Shown here one piece after another: positions 25,801 to 37,254 of a stretch of 64,000 nucleotides of DNA. The notes beneath the pieces are model-generated. The model had not been told where the DNA came from and did not search any database. It saw nothing but the letters and a program-made list of their open reading frames with translations. The DNA comes from Microplitis mediator (Eukaryota > Arthropoda > Insecta > Hymenoptera > Braconidae). The number at the start of each line of letters is the position of its first letter. Position 1 is the first letter of the stretch. The position numbers and the translations under genes are program-made. The stretch is from assembly GCF_029852145.1 (NCBI RefSeq), contig NC_079975.1, forward strand, positions 7,626,001-7,690,000, written 5' to 3'.

Positions 25801-28800
25801 TTTTAATATATTAATTATAATATAATTAATTATTAACACGACACGAATCGGTCATTTTTCAAAGAGCACGAGTTTTTTTTTATTTATTTATTTTTTAAAT
25901 AATTATTATCAAACGATCTTTCGTTCTGTTAAATTTAAAATATCTAAAGTATATATAAATATATATACATATTTTTTTTATTGTAAATGTTCGTAATGAA
26001 ATATTGTTTTAATTTTGTTATTAATTTTAAATTAATAAATAGAAAGACATTGTCACCTTGCAATAGAATTAATTTTTAAAATATTATACACAAATATACA
26101 ATACACATTTAATAATATTAATTTAACGACAAAATAAGTTAATTTAAATAATTAAGGGTATTCTCAGACAGTGTCTCCACTTTTTAAAAATTTTCAATGA
26201 CTCAACTGTCATAAGTGTATCAAAATTTAACCAATTCATTGAAAAATAATTAAACCATTAAAGTCATTCTCAGGCAATGCCTCACCCCCACACACTTTTA
26301 AAAAATATTCAATGCTTTCTAATTTTAATATTTTTAATGAACGTATTAAAATTTTGATAATTCATTGAAAAGAAGGCAACGCAATTACAATGTCACCGAG
26401 ACATAGATTTTTAACAAAATTATTTATAGTTGATATCAATTAGAAGTTAAACGAAACTTGGAAAATAAATTTCAGTAAAATCGTCAAGTAAATTTTATAA
26501 TTCGAATTTTTTAATTTTGTAGGCTACAATTTATGTAGCAAATTTCGTTCTACTCCTGATTGATATCAACTGTAAGTAATTTTTTTTTAAATCTATACCT
26601 CAGCGAAATTATTACTATGTTGTTCTTTTTTTAATTGAGGTTTTAATTTTTTTTTTTAATTAATTGATAAAATTTTGATTCGCTGATGACAATTTAAAGT
26701 CAGTAAAAATTTTTAAAAAGATGGGTCACTGTCTAAGAATGACCTTAATTAAAAAAAAGACAACGTACTTACAATTCCGCTGAGGTATAGATTTAAAAAA
26801 AAATTACTTACAGTTGATATCAATTGGGATTTAAACGAAATTTGAAAACTAAATTTCAATAAAATCTTCATGTCAATTTTATAATTAGAATTTTCAAATT
26901 TTGTAGGCTAAAATAAACTTAACAAATTTTGTTTAACTCCTAATTAATGACAACTGTAAGTGATTTTTTTTAAATTTATATCTCAGCGGAATTGCCCATT
27001 TTTGAGTGAATGATTTAATTTTTTTAATTAATTAATAAAATTTTAATAGAATTCTGACAGTTGAAAGTCAGAGAATAATTTTAAAAAGTTGGAGGCACTG
27101 TCTAAAAATGCCTTTAATACAATATAATATAGTATATTACATACCTAGGCCAGTAAAATAAGAAAAGTCTCAGAGCACATGTAATTGTTGGCCGAGGCGA
27201 AGCCGAGGCTGACAAACATGTGGTCTGAGGCTTTCTTTTTTACTGGCCAAGGTGCGTATACTATTTTTCTGCTCGACGAAGCCGGAAAGTTGCAACTTCG
27301 TTTAGGGCAGCGGCCCGAAAGTTGCCACTTTCCGGCCGGAGGGCAGAAAAATATATTATTATAAAACAAATATATATGTTAAAAAATAAAAACTTGTTAT
27401 ATTATAAATTTTTTTTTTCTTTTTTTTTAATATTAAAAATATATATACGTGCAATTAGCAATGCGTAAGTAAACAGGCATTTTGAATGCAATAGACATAT
27501 ATAATATAAATAAACATATATATTTAATTATTTAATTCAATTTATCAATGAAAATATAAAATATCCGCATGCTATTTCTGTTTTAATTAAAAATAATTAT
27601 TTGAATTTATTTTAATATCAATTCATGCTAAATTTATATTATTAATGTATATACATTTGTGCATAAACATATAGTTATATTTGTAAAATATATGAGTATA
27701 AATACGTATGAGTAACATTTAATTTTAATTTTAATTATTTTATTTCTTACCACGATTTGAATTTATTTTTGCTGGAATTTGGATTGACGAATTTAAAATT
27801 TTTTCATCAGTGCTCATTGCTGTGTTAATTTTTATGTTATATATAAATCTATATATATATATATATATACATGTATTTTATGCCGATACCAAATTCCAGT
27901 CTCGTGCTCTTTGAAACATAAGCGATTCACTTGTCGGTTTAAAAAAAATCCATTCCATTATATTTTTTAATAGACAGCCCTGTGCAAATTTATTTTATTT
28001 GCAAAGCGCAGTCTGTTTAAATTCAATATGAGACAAATTGATAAGTTTATAATTATTTATTCATCAATAATCGTTACCAAATATATTTTTGATTTAAATT
28101 TATTGTTAACAATACTAATTTTTTTTTAAATTAAAAAATTGCGACTGACAATTTGTCTCTGGTAAAATAATTTAAATGGTGTTAATATGGATACAATAAA
28201 ATAGCAAAGGTGCATTAAAAATAAATGATCATATTAATAATGAATTTATCACTTATAAAAATAGTATTTATCAACTACATTACCTTTACAAATGTGTTGA
28301 CTGCCATGATGGCCATATCTGGTTGGCTTTTAGCATAATTCATAAGATAAAGATACACAAGTTTCTTTAACTCCAAATTGTCCGTTTGCATGCAATTAAC
28401 GACGTCGGGAAATAATGCTGATACATCTTTACCCACAGTCATCGAAGCAATCACCTATTAAATTGACAAATAAATTCAAAAATAAGTCATTTTTTTTTTT
28501 ATTATATTAAGGGGGACTACTAGTGTGAAATTTTGAAAAAATTGATTTTTTTTTTGCATATTTCGATAGTCTGTAGCTTCAAAAATAACTGTAAAATTTA
28601 AAGTGCAAATCTCGAATAGTTTTTTTGAGTTAAAGCCATCTGAAGAGCAGCCGTTTATCGGTTCTCGAAAATACATTTTTCAAAATTGCTGCAGTATAAC
28701 TCGAAGACAAATCATCCGATCGATTTGATCCGAATTGCAGCTTCTTTTATATGTTTCTACGTACCACGAACCTCCAGTTTTCCGATCGAATCAAAAATGT

Positions 28801-29531
28801 AATTTTGCCAGGCCAAAAATCATCAAATTTTCGCGCAAAACTTGAAATTTTTTTTTAAAACTCCGCCATTTTGTTAAATTTCAATTTTTTTCTTAGCCCG
28901 AGGGTCATAGTACAGAAAATACCTTCTAGTTTAATAAACTTTTTGGTTTTTGTGATTTCCGGTACTGCGAAGGTCGCTGTCACTGCAGCAGGGGGACTTT
29001 TTTTTGGAGCGAGAGATTGTGAATAACTCGCTGAATTTTGAATTTTTTGGTCCAAAAATTTAATCTTGTATTCGTTATATATCCAGAAATATATCCTTCA
29101 AATATTATAACATTCCAAGCAGTAGTTTTCTTTAAAAAAATTCCCAAAAATCATCTTTTTTTCAGGCGGTCACACTAGTGGTCACTTTTAAATATAATGG
29201 AACCCGGCATGAATAACTCGATCTTTAATAACTCTGGTCAAAACAACTCGAGTGACAATATTGATATGCGAATGTTGATACAAATATTTTTATTGTTAAC
29301 TTTGAATAAATTACATTTCCGAAATTAAAATATATGGGATTCCATAAAATTATTGCGTGAAAAAAAAAAAAAAAAAATTATGGATACCCGTTGCTTTAAT
29401 TATTAATACATTTATCAACTTACCTTTTTCACAGCTTCCTTTTTCTTTTCTTTCTTATCATTATTTAATTCTGATTTTAATTCAAAAATTTCTCCCTTCT
29501 TGGTCGTCGTAAAATACTTCGAGTCCGACAT
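19818..29531 (-). CDS. AP-1/AP-2 complex subunit beta (beta-adaptin)
   Basis: Exons in transcript order: 29424-29531, 28284-28454, 25275-25520, 24187-24444, 23687-24109, 22470-23148, 22156-22402, 20619-20970, 20311-20502 and 19818-19892; all join in phase, giving 916 residues. The trunk is made of HEAT-like repeats (VAKLYDINAGLVEDQGFLDQ, WGQVFILDSLANY, VDFVRKAVRAIGRCAIKVEP). The hinge has a clathrin-box-like LLSMD within GDLLSMDIGG. The C-terminus is the beta-sandwich and platform ear (MDMTFTNKAMQAMGGFAIQ, QQSNVFTIAKRNVEGQDML). In insects a single beta subunit is shared by AP-1 at the Golgi and AP-2 at the plasma membrane (known in Drosophila); that it is shared here is inference. The start is MSDSKYFTTTKKGEIFELK. 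Introns hold several fold-back elements. Confidence 0.95.
19950..20280. repeat. CAGACAGTGCC-family inverted-repeat element
   Basis: The left end TAAGGTAATTTTCAGACAGTG and right end CACTGTCTGAGAATGCCCTTA are near-perfect inverted repeats flanking about 290 bases in the last AP-1/2 beta intron. The interior carries repeated CGGAGT / ACTCCG words (about 20080-20235), themselves arranged as inverted repeats. Relatives are at 26154-26749, 26749-27117 and 40295-40466. Confidence 0.75.
21047..22150. repeat. 1.1 kb dispersed element, copy 1 (AP-1/2 beta intron)
   Basis: Its left end (TTTTTATTCAACTTATAAAT, then TTTTCAGTTTAAT and a CCCGC motif) and right end (GAGTGTAGAAATATTTTTGT to ATGCAAAATA) match the ends of 42603-43750. 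The interiors do not match. The interior here has a palindrome CGGACGTACGTCCG near 21495 and a hairpin TTATTCGCC...GGCGAATAA near 21700. No long open frame was found. Confidence 0.55.
23385..23580. repeat. TGATCCTGAAGTTAGC-family MITE
   Basis: TGATCCTGAAGTTAGCAGAC at the left and GTCAGCTAATTTCAGTATCA at the right form the inverted ends of a roughly 190-base unit in an AP-1/2 beta intron. The interior TGCACATGTAGAAAATT and AAGTGCAATTTTTCAAA blocks are shared with 61491-61680 and 62060-62252. Confidence 0.75.
24501..25206. repeat. 0.7 kb fold-back in AP-1/2 beta intron
   Basis: Left arm 24501-24800 and right arm about 24905-25206 are reverse complements over roughly 300 bases with few differences. 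Landmarks are GCCAGTGGTAGTGGGGAGAG against CTCTCCCTACTACCACTGGC, and AAGATTTCTTTAGTACATAA against its complement. The loop is about 100 bases. There is no coding capacity. The transcript of this intron could form a long, nearly perfect double strand. Confidence 0.85.
26154..27117. repeat. Two adjoining CAGACAGTGCC-family elements
   Basis: Ends of the CTCAGACAGTG / CACTGTCTAAGAATG type occur near 26160, 26270, 26735, and 27095-27117, marking at least two and perhaps three units back to back in the second AP-1/2 beta intron. The units share interior blocks such as AAATTTCGTTCTACTCCTGA / AAATTTTGTTTAACTCCTAA around an axis. Confidence 0.6.
27130..27350. repeat. Compound double-hairpin element, copy A
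   Basis: The first hairpin pairs TAGTATATTACATACC and GGCCAGTAAAA with TTTTACTGGCC and GGTGCGTATACTA; its tip is CCGAGGC GAA GCCGAGG. The second pairs TTTTCTGC and CCGGAAAGTTGCAACTT with its complement, ending GGCAGAAAA. It is far richer in G and C than its surroundings. A second copy is at 49139-49360. The open frame with similar peptides in both copies (KKASDHMFV, LGFASANNYM) is probably a by-product of the conserved stems. Confidence 0.8.
27840..27870. repeat. (TA)n microsatellite
   Basis: A run of alternating T and A lies near 27842-27868 in the second AP-1/2 beta intron. Confidence 0.8.
28511..29187. repeat. 0.68 kb inverted-ended element in first AP-1/2 beta intron
   Basis: The left end GGGGGACTACTAGTGTGAAA and the right end, read on the other strand (GTGACCACTAGTGTGACCGC), are imperfect inverted repeats that continue inward through a GATTTTT block. 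The interior has no supported open frame. I do not recognise the family. Confidence 0.65.
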
Positions 29532-30829
29532 TTTGCTATTAATAATCAAAAACAAAAAAATATAAAATACTAATTAATTATATTATCTATAAAAATTTAA
29601 AAAATAAAATAAAATGAGATTGTATGTTAGCTATATGGTGAGCTTGAAATGGATCAATGTCTCCGCTACGTACTCATAATAATAACTCTCAAAATCTATA
29701 TACTCGGTACTTATTTCACAATAATTAAATATAAAACAATTATCATAATTGTTTTATCTCATAATCACTTTATATATAAACATAAATTATAAAATAAAAA
29801 AAAAATGAATGAGATTTATTCTTTTCATCAGCAATCAATGATTTCTACAGTACACCGAATGGAGTAGATTTAAAATATTTAAAAAAAACTGTGAAACTGT
29901 AGTGATATTATTGTGAATATTTATTAAAATTAGTATTATTGATAAAATAATTAAAAACAATTGAATTATTTACCTAAACTAATAATAATTAACTGTCAAA
30001 TATTAAAAAATAATGATTTACTTGACAGCGACAGGAACCACTACGGCAATACGCCCCACCTGGTATTTAATTGAAGTAAGAACATGGAGACGTATCAATT
30101 TTCATTGTTACCAACATGACTGTAGTGGAATTTTTTTTTTTTTTTTAGATACTGAAGTTAGCCATGAGTGTGAATGTAGCAGACATGAAACAATTTATAA
30201 ATTTTAAATAATTAAATAAATTAATTTAAATAATGAAGTTTAAAAAAATGCGCGCGCTGATTTTTCGATTATCTAAATACGCATTTTTTTATTTTTATTC
30301 TACTTACATTTTATTTTTTTGTTAAAATTTTAAAAATTCCCACCTGTCAGATACATTCAATGAGTGTGAATGTAGCAGACGTTAGACAATTTATAAATTT
30401 AAAATAAATAAATTAATTAATTAAAATAATGAAATTTAAAAAAAGCGCGTATGGATTTTGCATTCATCTAAATATGCATTTTTGAATTTCACTCAACTTA
30501 CATTTTATTCGGTTGTTCTAAAATTTTAAAAATTGACAATTGTCTGCTACATTCACACTCATTATATTCACATTTATAAGTTAGCAGGTGTTTAATAATT
30601 TTGAATTGTTTAAAAACGATAACTTGAAAAAAAAAAGTATTTCAAAAATTGCATCTGTAATTTTTTTAAGTTTCTACATGCGCGTATTTTTAGTTTTTTT
30701 TTTTGTTTGTCATTAATTTGTGAAAAAAAAAAAAAATCCGTAAATTTTTAAACCTCTGAACTTGGCACCTAAAAATTAATTTTTTAAATTTTGTTATAAA
30801 CAATTCAATTGTCCGTCTAATGTCCATCA
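29532..30829. other. Spacer upstream of AP-1/2 beta with fold-back repeats
   Basis: The part next to the start codon (29532-29900) should hold the AP-1/2 beta promoter and 5' UTR. From about 30150 to 30780 it is filled by TGAAGTTAGC / GAGTGTGAATGTAGCAGAC-type fold-back copies, one of them at 30361-30565. No exon is seen. Confidence 0.5.
30361..30565. repeat. Fold-back MITE related to 6539-6731
   Basis: GAGTGTGAATGTAGCAGACG at the left is inverted as TGTCTGCTACATTCACACTC at the right, with about 205 bases overall. It sits inside a larger cluster of related decayed ends (30150-30780). Confidence 0.65.
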
Positions 30830-30967
30830 ATGTTCGGACTGATAGCTAAAATTATCCAAGACGCTGGTCATACACAAGTTGAACCTGGTTCCAAAACAGT
30901 TTGTGGTGTTGGTCCTGGACCTGCTGATTTAATTGACAAAGTAACGGGTCATTTGAAATTATTTTAA
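30830..30967 (+). pseudogene. Truncated copy of PTRH2 last exon
   Basis: From 30836 on, the sequence is essentially identical to the last 132 bases of the PTRH2 coding region (40543-40674), including the C-terminal GVGPGPADLIDKVTGHLKLF and the TAA. The 5' half of the exon and all upstream exons are missing. A chance ATG at 30830-30832 is in frame and would give 45 residues starting MFGLIAKII. Without the N-terminal part of the fold this cannot be a working peptidyl-tRNA hydrolase. Whether it is transcribed is not visible. It is the left end of the duplicated block 30836-31888. Confidence 0.85.
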
Positions 30968-31888
30968 AACTGTATCAGTATAAATATTTAAAAATAAATG
31001 AATTTTCATAAAAATAATAAAATCCTTGTTATTTTAAAAAGATATTTATTTATTAATTAACACTGCAATTGCAGCAAATATTTATAAATATATTATTAAA
31101 TTATTATTGTTTGGAATGTTGCTTCGCTACATAAATATTTAAATCTATACGATTTTATTGTGAGAATTCAAAGAAATTATAGTTTATTTAAAACTTGTTT
31201 AAATAATTTTTATTATTTCATTTATCAGAGTCTTCATTCATTTTGTATTTAATTGACAATTTTCATAATTAATTCAAAAATAAAATTTTGTGATAAAACA
31301 CGAAATCTCAATAAACGAATAATAAAATAAATAAATAAACAAAGTATTTAAATAAATTGTAATCAATTGAAGTCTATGCGATGGAGGTCTAAAAACGAAT
31401 TTTGAAAATTAATTATTTTATCTAATTATTAGTGAAAAATAAAAAAAACAAACATATTAATTCGCAATTAAATTTTTGTCAAGGCAAGAAAATGACGCGT
31501 ATTTCAGTCTCAATGCAACAACTTATTTTTTTTTTAAATATATATGTACACATAAAAAAAAGATTTCATGGCGCACGTAATATTTTGAATTATGAATTGC
31601 AGAAAAAAAATTTTCTTAGTAGAAAAAATTTCTCGACACCGGAAATTCTTTTACGTCCGAAAAAATTTTTTTCGATCGTATAAAAAATTTTTGTTTTCAA
31701 TTTATAATGCAAAAATTTTCTTGGGACGAGTAAAAAATTTTTGCGCCAAAAAATCTTTTTATTTTCTGTGTAGTAAAATACGAATTGAAATTTAAAATAA
31801 ATTTACTTTTCAATTTATCATTATTATAAAAATTAAAATTTATTCTACAAAACTTTTTATTGTTAATATATAATAATAATAATATACA
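30836..31888 (+). repeat. Segmental duplicate of PTRH2 3' end and flank
   Basis: About 1,053 bases match 40543-41608 with only scattered differences; the other copy has a roughly 10-base extra ACATAAAATT-type repeat near 41000. The block starts abruptly inside an exon and ends at an (ATA)n run, 13 bases before the MYBBP1A stop codon. The copy containing the whole gene (the right one) must be the source. Confidence 0.9.
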
Positions 31889-31901
31889 ACGATAAAAAAA
31901 T

Positions 31902-34900
31902 TTAAACATGTTTTCTTTTTTTCTTTTTACCAGATCGTTCATTATCAGGATTTGCGCGTTTTTTAATTGATGTTTTATTCAATTCTTTCTTACTGATTTC
32001 TTCTCTTATTCCATTTTCTTGAGATTCTGTAGTCTCCATTGGCTCATCTTCAGTAATTTCATTTGGAATAATAACAGAACTAAAATTAACAGTTTCTAGA
32101 CCTTCAGCCATTGCTTTGGCTCTCAATTCACGTGCTTCTTTTTTTAATTTTTGTTTATCTCCCTGTTTACTACGATTTTTCAGTTTTTTCTTTAATTCTT
32201 TTTTTAATTTTTTAGCTAAATCTTCATCATTTTCTTCTGATGATTCTTCATTATTTTTCTTTTTATCATCATCATTGTCATCATTGTTTTTTTGTTCTGC
32301 TGAATTTTCAGTATGTACTCCATTTACCATAGGTTTTTTTTCCTGTTCTTTAACTTTAGTTTTCACATTAGTTGATGCTCCAATATGCGATGCTAGTTTT
32401 TTGTATGCATTCTTAGCATCCATTGAAAGAGAATTTTTCTGTCGATATTCAGTAATTAAGCTAGCAATGTTCTTCCAATCCCAAGCTTTAGGTAAATGAT
32501 GAGGATAAATGACATTTAAAAGCGTCCAAAGTAAGCAAACAAATTTTTGTCGAAGTTGTTTAGAAGTAACATTATTTTCTGCTTTAGATGATTCATTTTC
32601 TGTTTTGATAATATGTTGGTTAGCAACAAGCTCTTGGAGTAGTTTTATTGTATGTTTACATAGTTTCTTTTCTATTTTCAATCGAAGCTTTGTATATTCT
32701 TCATCTTTAATTAATCTAATATTACGATAAAATATAATTAAAAATTCTAAAGCTTGACTACGACGAAAAGATCTTATAGTATTATCAAAAATATAATCAA
32801 TTATTAACGGCACCAGTTGCCAGTTTCCAGTCCAGGAAAAATTAAGAGTATTTTTAAATAAACTTGCTGGAAGAACGCAATCACGTTTTGTAAAAAATGC
32901 TGTTAAACTTTCAATATAAATTTTAACTAAAGAATCTTGAGGTAATCCAGTTTGTTGAAAACATCTAATTAAAAATATATAACATTCAGCTAATTTATCT
33001 CCCATCTCTTGACAGACAGAAGTTGATCGCTCACCTTTTTCAATTAATATTGTTGCAAGATCAATCAACAGTTTCTCATCTACTCCTGTTGTATCCTTAA
33101 ATTTTTTAACAGAAGATAATTTTTTAAGACATGAGCGCACACGGCGTTTCAAAGGTTCCTGATGAATGTCTTTAATACAAAATTCTAACAAAGCAAATAA
33201 AGGTACAAGCATATCTAAAGCTAAAGCCATTGAAGGTCCGGAATCAAGATAAATGTCAAGAAGATCCATTACTCTACCTCTAAAATGAGTTAAAGTTTCT
33301 GCAGATTTTCCTTGCTTTTTTTTATTTGATGGCCGACTTTCCCGAAGAATTCTAAAAGCAGCGGCTAAAGATTCATCGAGACGTTTACCTTCTTCTTCAT
33401 CGATTTCATCTAGATCAATATCATTATCTTCAGGATGAGCTGACGCGTCTCCAAGTGCTTGTCTAACTGCAAGTCTCAATCGATCATTAAGTGTTTCGTC
33501 TTCATCTTCTTCATCATCATCATCATCATCATCCTCATCATAATTTTCTTCATCGTCATCATCTTCACCCTCATCATCCTCATCTTCGTCATCTTCATCG
33601 TCATTATTTTTTTTACCAAATTTATTTTTACCTGAACTTTCATTATTGTCATCAGAATTTTCATCTTCAGAATTCGACTCATCAGAAGAATCATTTTCAG
33701 TACCTTGAGGAACTAGCGGACCTTTATCATCTTTTGGATCAAGAACTTCTAATATTCGATGTACAGATGTTGATGTAAGTACTGGACATATATGTGGAAA
33801 AACGCGTTGTACAAGTGATCTTAATAAATGACTATTTTGTGAAAGTAATGACAATAAAAGATCAACAATAACATCAACCCATTCAGGTTCATCCTCTTCT
33901 TTCTTCTTAGATTTTTTAGATTTTTTTTGCGTCAATCTTTCATAGCAACTGTGAATTTCATTGATATTAGAAATAGCCATTGCTGAATCAGAAAAAATTT
34001 GTAATCCCATATTTAAATCCATAACATAAAAAATTAAAACGGCTTCATTATTTTTAGAATCATCATTTAGTTTACTAATAAAATTAATCATTTTCTTCCA
34101 AACTTCAATGGCTGATTCATCTAATGGTGATCTGAGAGTTTGTGTTTTATTTAAAAACAATATATTGTTTAAATGCTTTACCAATTCATTTAAAACATAA
34201 TGAAGATCAGAGAGTTTTAGATTATGATCTAACGCCCGGTAAAAACTATCTTTAAAATGTGAAGCCAAGTCAACACTTACATCTTCAGTTTCACAAAAAC
34301 CCAAATTAAATAAAAATTTAATTTGTTCAAGCCTCCAATCATGATTTGAATTAACAGTAGGATGACCTATTAGCTTACACAATAATTCACCCGCATAACT
34401 TCTCTCAGCATAATTCCAGGATTCTTCTTTTTTATCTCCAGCTTTTTTAGGCTCAGAATTATCTGCAATTCCGCAATAAAATTTAGCCAATTTTTTAACT
34501 CCATTGAAATTCATGCTTGCTGTTATCAATTGAATAACTTTAACTTCTGTTATTTTTTCAATCATAAAATCTCCTGGATAATTAATTAATTTTTTTAAAA
34601 CAGCGATTTTAATCTTGGGTTTTATTTCTTTGTCTCCTAATGCTACCACAAAGTGAGCCAATACTTTTCGAAATAAATTTGCTACATCATCACGACGATA
34701 ACGCTTATCAATATTAAACCTTCCCACCATCCAATTTAAAAAATTTGATGATAATAAAGATGGCAAAATACTTTTATCCTCAATGTTTGGCACGATAAAA
34801 TTCAATAATTCTAAAGCTAAATATTCCATACTTTTTGATGGATGAGCGTTGAATCGTTGATCAATTCCATTCCAAAAATCTACAACATTTTCTGATGATA

Positions 34901-37179
34901 CTAGAAGTTGACATAATATTTTATACAACGGATGTTGATATGATTTAATCCGAGGTGTATCCTGTTAAAGAAAAAAATTTAATTACTTAACATATAAAAT
35001 ATATTATTTAAATAACTGCTAAAATAATTTAAGTAAAATAAAACGTACTGTTACTAATTTAAGCAAATCATTGATAGTTTCTTTATCAATTATATTTTCA
35101 GTGCCCAAGTGTTGCTTGATAAATTTTTTTTTTATCAAACTTGGAAATTTAACACTAATATACAATAAAGCATAAAAAGTGTCTAGAGAATGTTCTGACC
35201 AACTTTTGCCTAATTCTTTAGCAAGCAATGGCCAAAAGTTAGCTTTGATATATTTTTCATCAAATAGATTGATAAATTCAATTAAGAATGAGATTGAAAC
35301 AAAGGACAAATAACTCTTTTGAGTACCATCACTCAATAAAGTTTCTAGAATTAGCAGCTGTTTATCTGGCGGACAATTTAAATGCAACTTGGACCTCGTC
35401 AATGATCCACAAAGTAATATTCTTCCCATAAAAATATGTCCTTTCTCCTGAAATACATAAATAAATTTCATTATTTTCAATCTTCAATTGGATTTTAATC
35501 TAATTAAAAAATTAAAATTTAGAAAATGGTTGACTTCGAACGATGGCTTTTGAACTAATCAGCGGATTTTGATGTCCAATGCGGCATTCGGCGCAGTTTT
35601 TCAGTCTCTACCCAAGGAGCATACTTGCCTTTGTGACATCTATAAGATATCAGTTTATAGGCTACTTTTTGACATATCGAAAAGGCAGCATTATGCTGAC
35701 AAAACGATCGGAAGTTTATGTCACCGAAAAAATGTCTACTTAAAAGACTTAACACAAGTGACGACAAAAAGTAAATTACAAATAGTGATAAAATAAGTCA
35801 TCTAAATGATTTTTTAATTGAAATGAGACAGGAAAAACAAGACAATTCTTCTCTATCTTCGGAACAAACATTTGCATGTCGTATTTATACCAAAAAAGAT
35901 GACTTTGAGACTGAAAAAAAATTTGTCTTGTCCTTTTAAAAGGCACCTTTAAGACATCTTAAAGTTGTCTCTGTGCTACTTGGGTAACGGTAAAAAAATT
36001 TGAATCAATCAGTTCAACAATCCCAAGTAGTACAGAGTCAACTTTAAGATGTCTTTTAAAAGGACAAGACAAATTTTTTTTTCAGTCTCAAAGTTATCTT
36101 TTTTGGTATAAATACGGCATGCAAAATTTACTTTTTGTCGTCACTTGTGTTAAGTCTTTTAAGTAGGTATTTTTTCAGTGACATAAATTTCTGATCGTTT
36201 TGTCAACATATTGATGCCTAATCGACAAGTCAAAAAGTAGCCTAAAAACTGTTATCTTATAGATGTCACAAAGGCAAGTGTGCTACCTGGGATTCTAATA
36301 TCATTCGAAAAAAACACTTTTTTTTTTTAATTTTGTTCGTAAGCGGCATTCGGTGTGGATTTTAGCGTTTTAGAAAAGATTAGATTTTGAAATCAATTCA
36401 TAAAGTGTGATAAAAGTTATCCAGACAAAATTTTTTTATTTTCGGAATAACTTTAAATGTATTTTACCAATCAAGCTTAATTTCTCGCAGAATCCGAAGA
36501 ATTTATAAGCCGTTTCGAACGCCGCATCAAAAGCCAAATCAGTTAATCCGTTCAAAAGTTATAGAGTATTTATAATTTATAAAACGCTAAGATTTATTCA
36601 ATACTCGGTTTTCAAAAATTGTGACGAAACCAATCATTTTCCTTTTTTTAAAAATTTTAAATTTTCTTAGCGGGAAGTTAATAATATAAATATTTATTCA
36701 ATTTAAATCATACTTACGCTTTTAGAAATGCTACTTGATGGTTTCAATTCGGCTTCCATTATTTCTATAACTTGATCTATGTCAGTATCTAAATTTTGTT
36801 TAAAATAAGTTGTTAAAGTAGAAAAATATATTTTTCTAAAAACCATTTTTGATGATCCTAATCCACGAATTAATCTTTTTAAACAATAAGTTAATTCTTC
36901 ATTATCTGAATTCTAAAAAAAAAATATTTTTGTATTAAATTAATAAAAATTAATATAATTCTTCAAGTTGGAGGTTAAACATGTAAATATCAAACTTACC
37001 GCTTTTAATTTATAAAGTGAATTTACCAAACTTATTTTACTTTGCAATCTAATATGCTCATTATCAACAGTCAAATTTGTAAATAAATTCAATATTTCTT
37101 GGCTTACTTTCATTTTTTTATCTGGTTTAATACAATTATATTCTTTTTCTGAACCCATCGTGACCATGTGCACGACCAT
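31902..37179 (-). CDS. MYBBP1A-like nucleolar protein (DNA polymerase phi family)
   Basis: Exons in transcript order: 37000-37179, 36718-36912, 35049-35447 and a 3,060-base last exon 31902-34961; phases agree and give 1,277 residues (human MYBBP1A has 1,328). Diagnostic blocks are GHIFMGRILLCGSLTRSKL, SFLIEFINLFDEKYI, a helical-repeat body, an acidic Asp/Glu tract near residues 690-745 (coded by a GAT/GAA repeat at about 33490-33620), and a Lys/Arg-rich tail ending KKKKRKHV, probably a nucleolar signal. The family (yeast Pol5, human MYBBP1A) works in rRNA synthesis and ribosome biogenesis and acts as a transcription co-regulator (family knowledge). The start could also be the second or third ATG of MVVHMVTMGSE. 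It is divergent from PTRH2, with a 1.1 kb fold-back between them. Confidence 0.9.
35611..35985. repeat. CCCAAGTAGCACA-family element, minus orientation
   Basis: It begins CCCAAGGAGCATACTTGCCT and ends TCTGTGCTACTTGGG, in MYBBP1A intron 3. It lies head to head with the next copy at 36022-36292. Confidence 0.75.
36022..36292. repeat. CCCAAGTAGCACA-family element, plus orientation, shortened
   Basis: It begins CCCAAGTAGTACAGAGTCAA and ends GGCAAGTGTGCTACCTGGG. About 100 bases found in the middle of other copies are missing after the ATACGGCATGCAAAA region. With the preceding copy it forms an inverted pair that could fold in the transcript. Confidence 0.75.
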
Positions 37180-37254
37180 GTGGTTGAAATTGAAATCATG
37201 GAGACTCCATGACTCCTCCCCTAATTTGCTGAAAAAAAAATCCGTAAATTTTAA

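Noticed and set aside
27145..27369. Short protein conserved between 27145-27369 and 49184-49429 (KKASDHMFV, LGFASANNYM)
   Set aside because: The likeness is explained by the conserved double-hairpin DNA; the frame has no start or codon pattern of its own, and differences follow stem pairing.
31432..31795. Small frames at 31432-31795, seen again at 41210-41590
   Set aside because: They lie in the duplicated PTRH2 3' flank; both copies are AT-rich with Lys/Phe/Ile-rich readings and no known domain. Shared sequence comes from the duplication, not from selection on a protein.
33491..33778. Histidine-rich and methionine-rich frames
   Set aside because: Shadow frames of the Asp/Glu repeat of the MYBBP1A-like gene.
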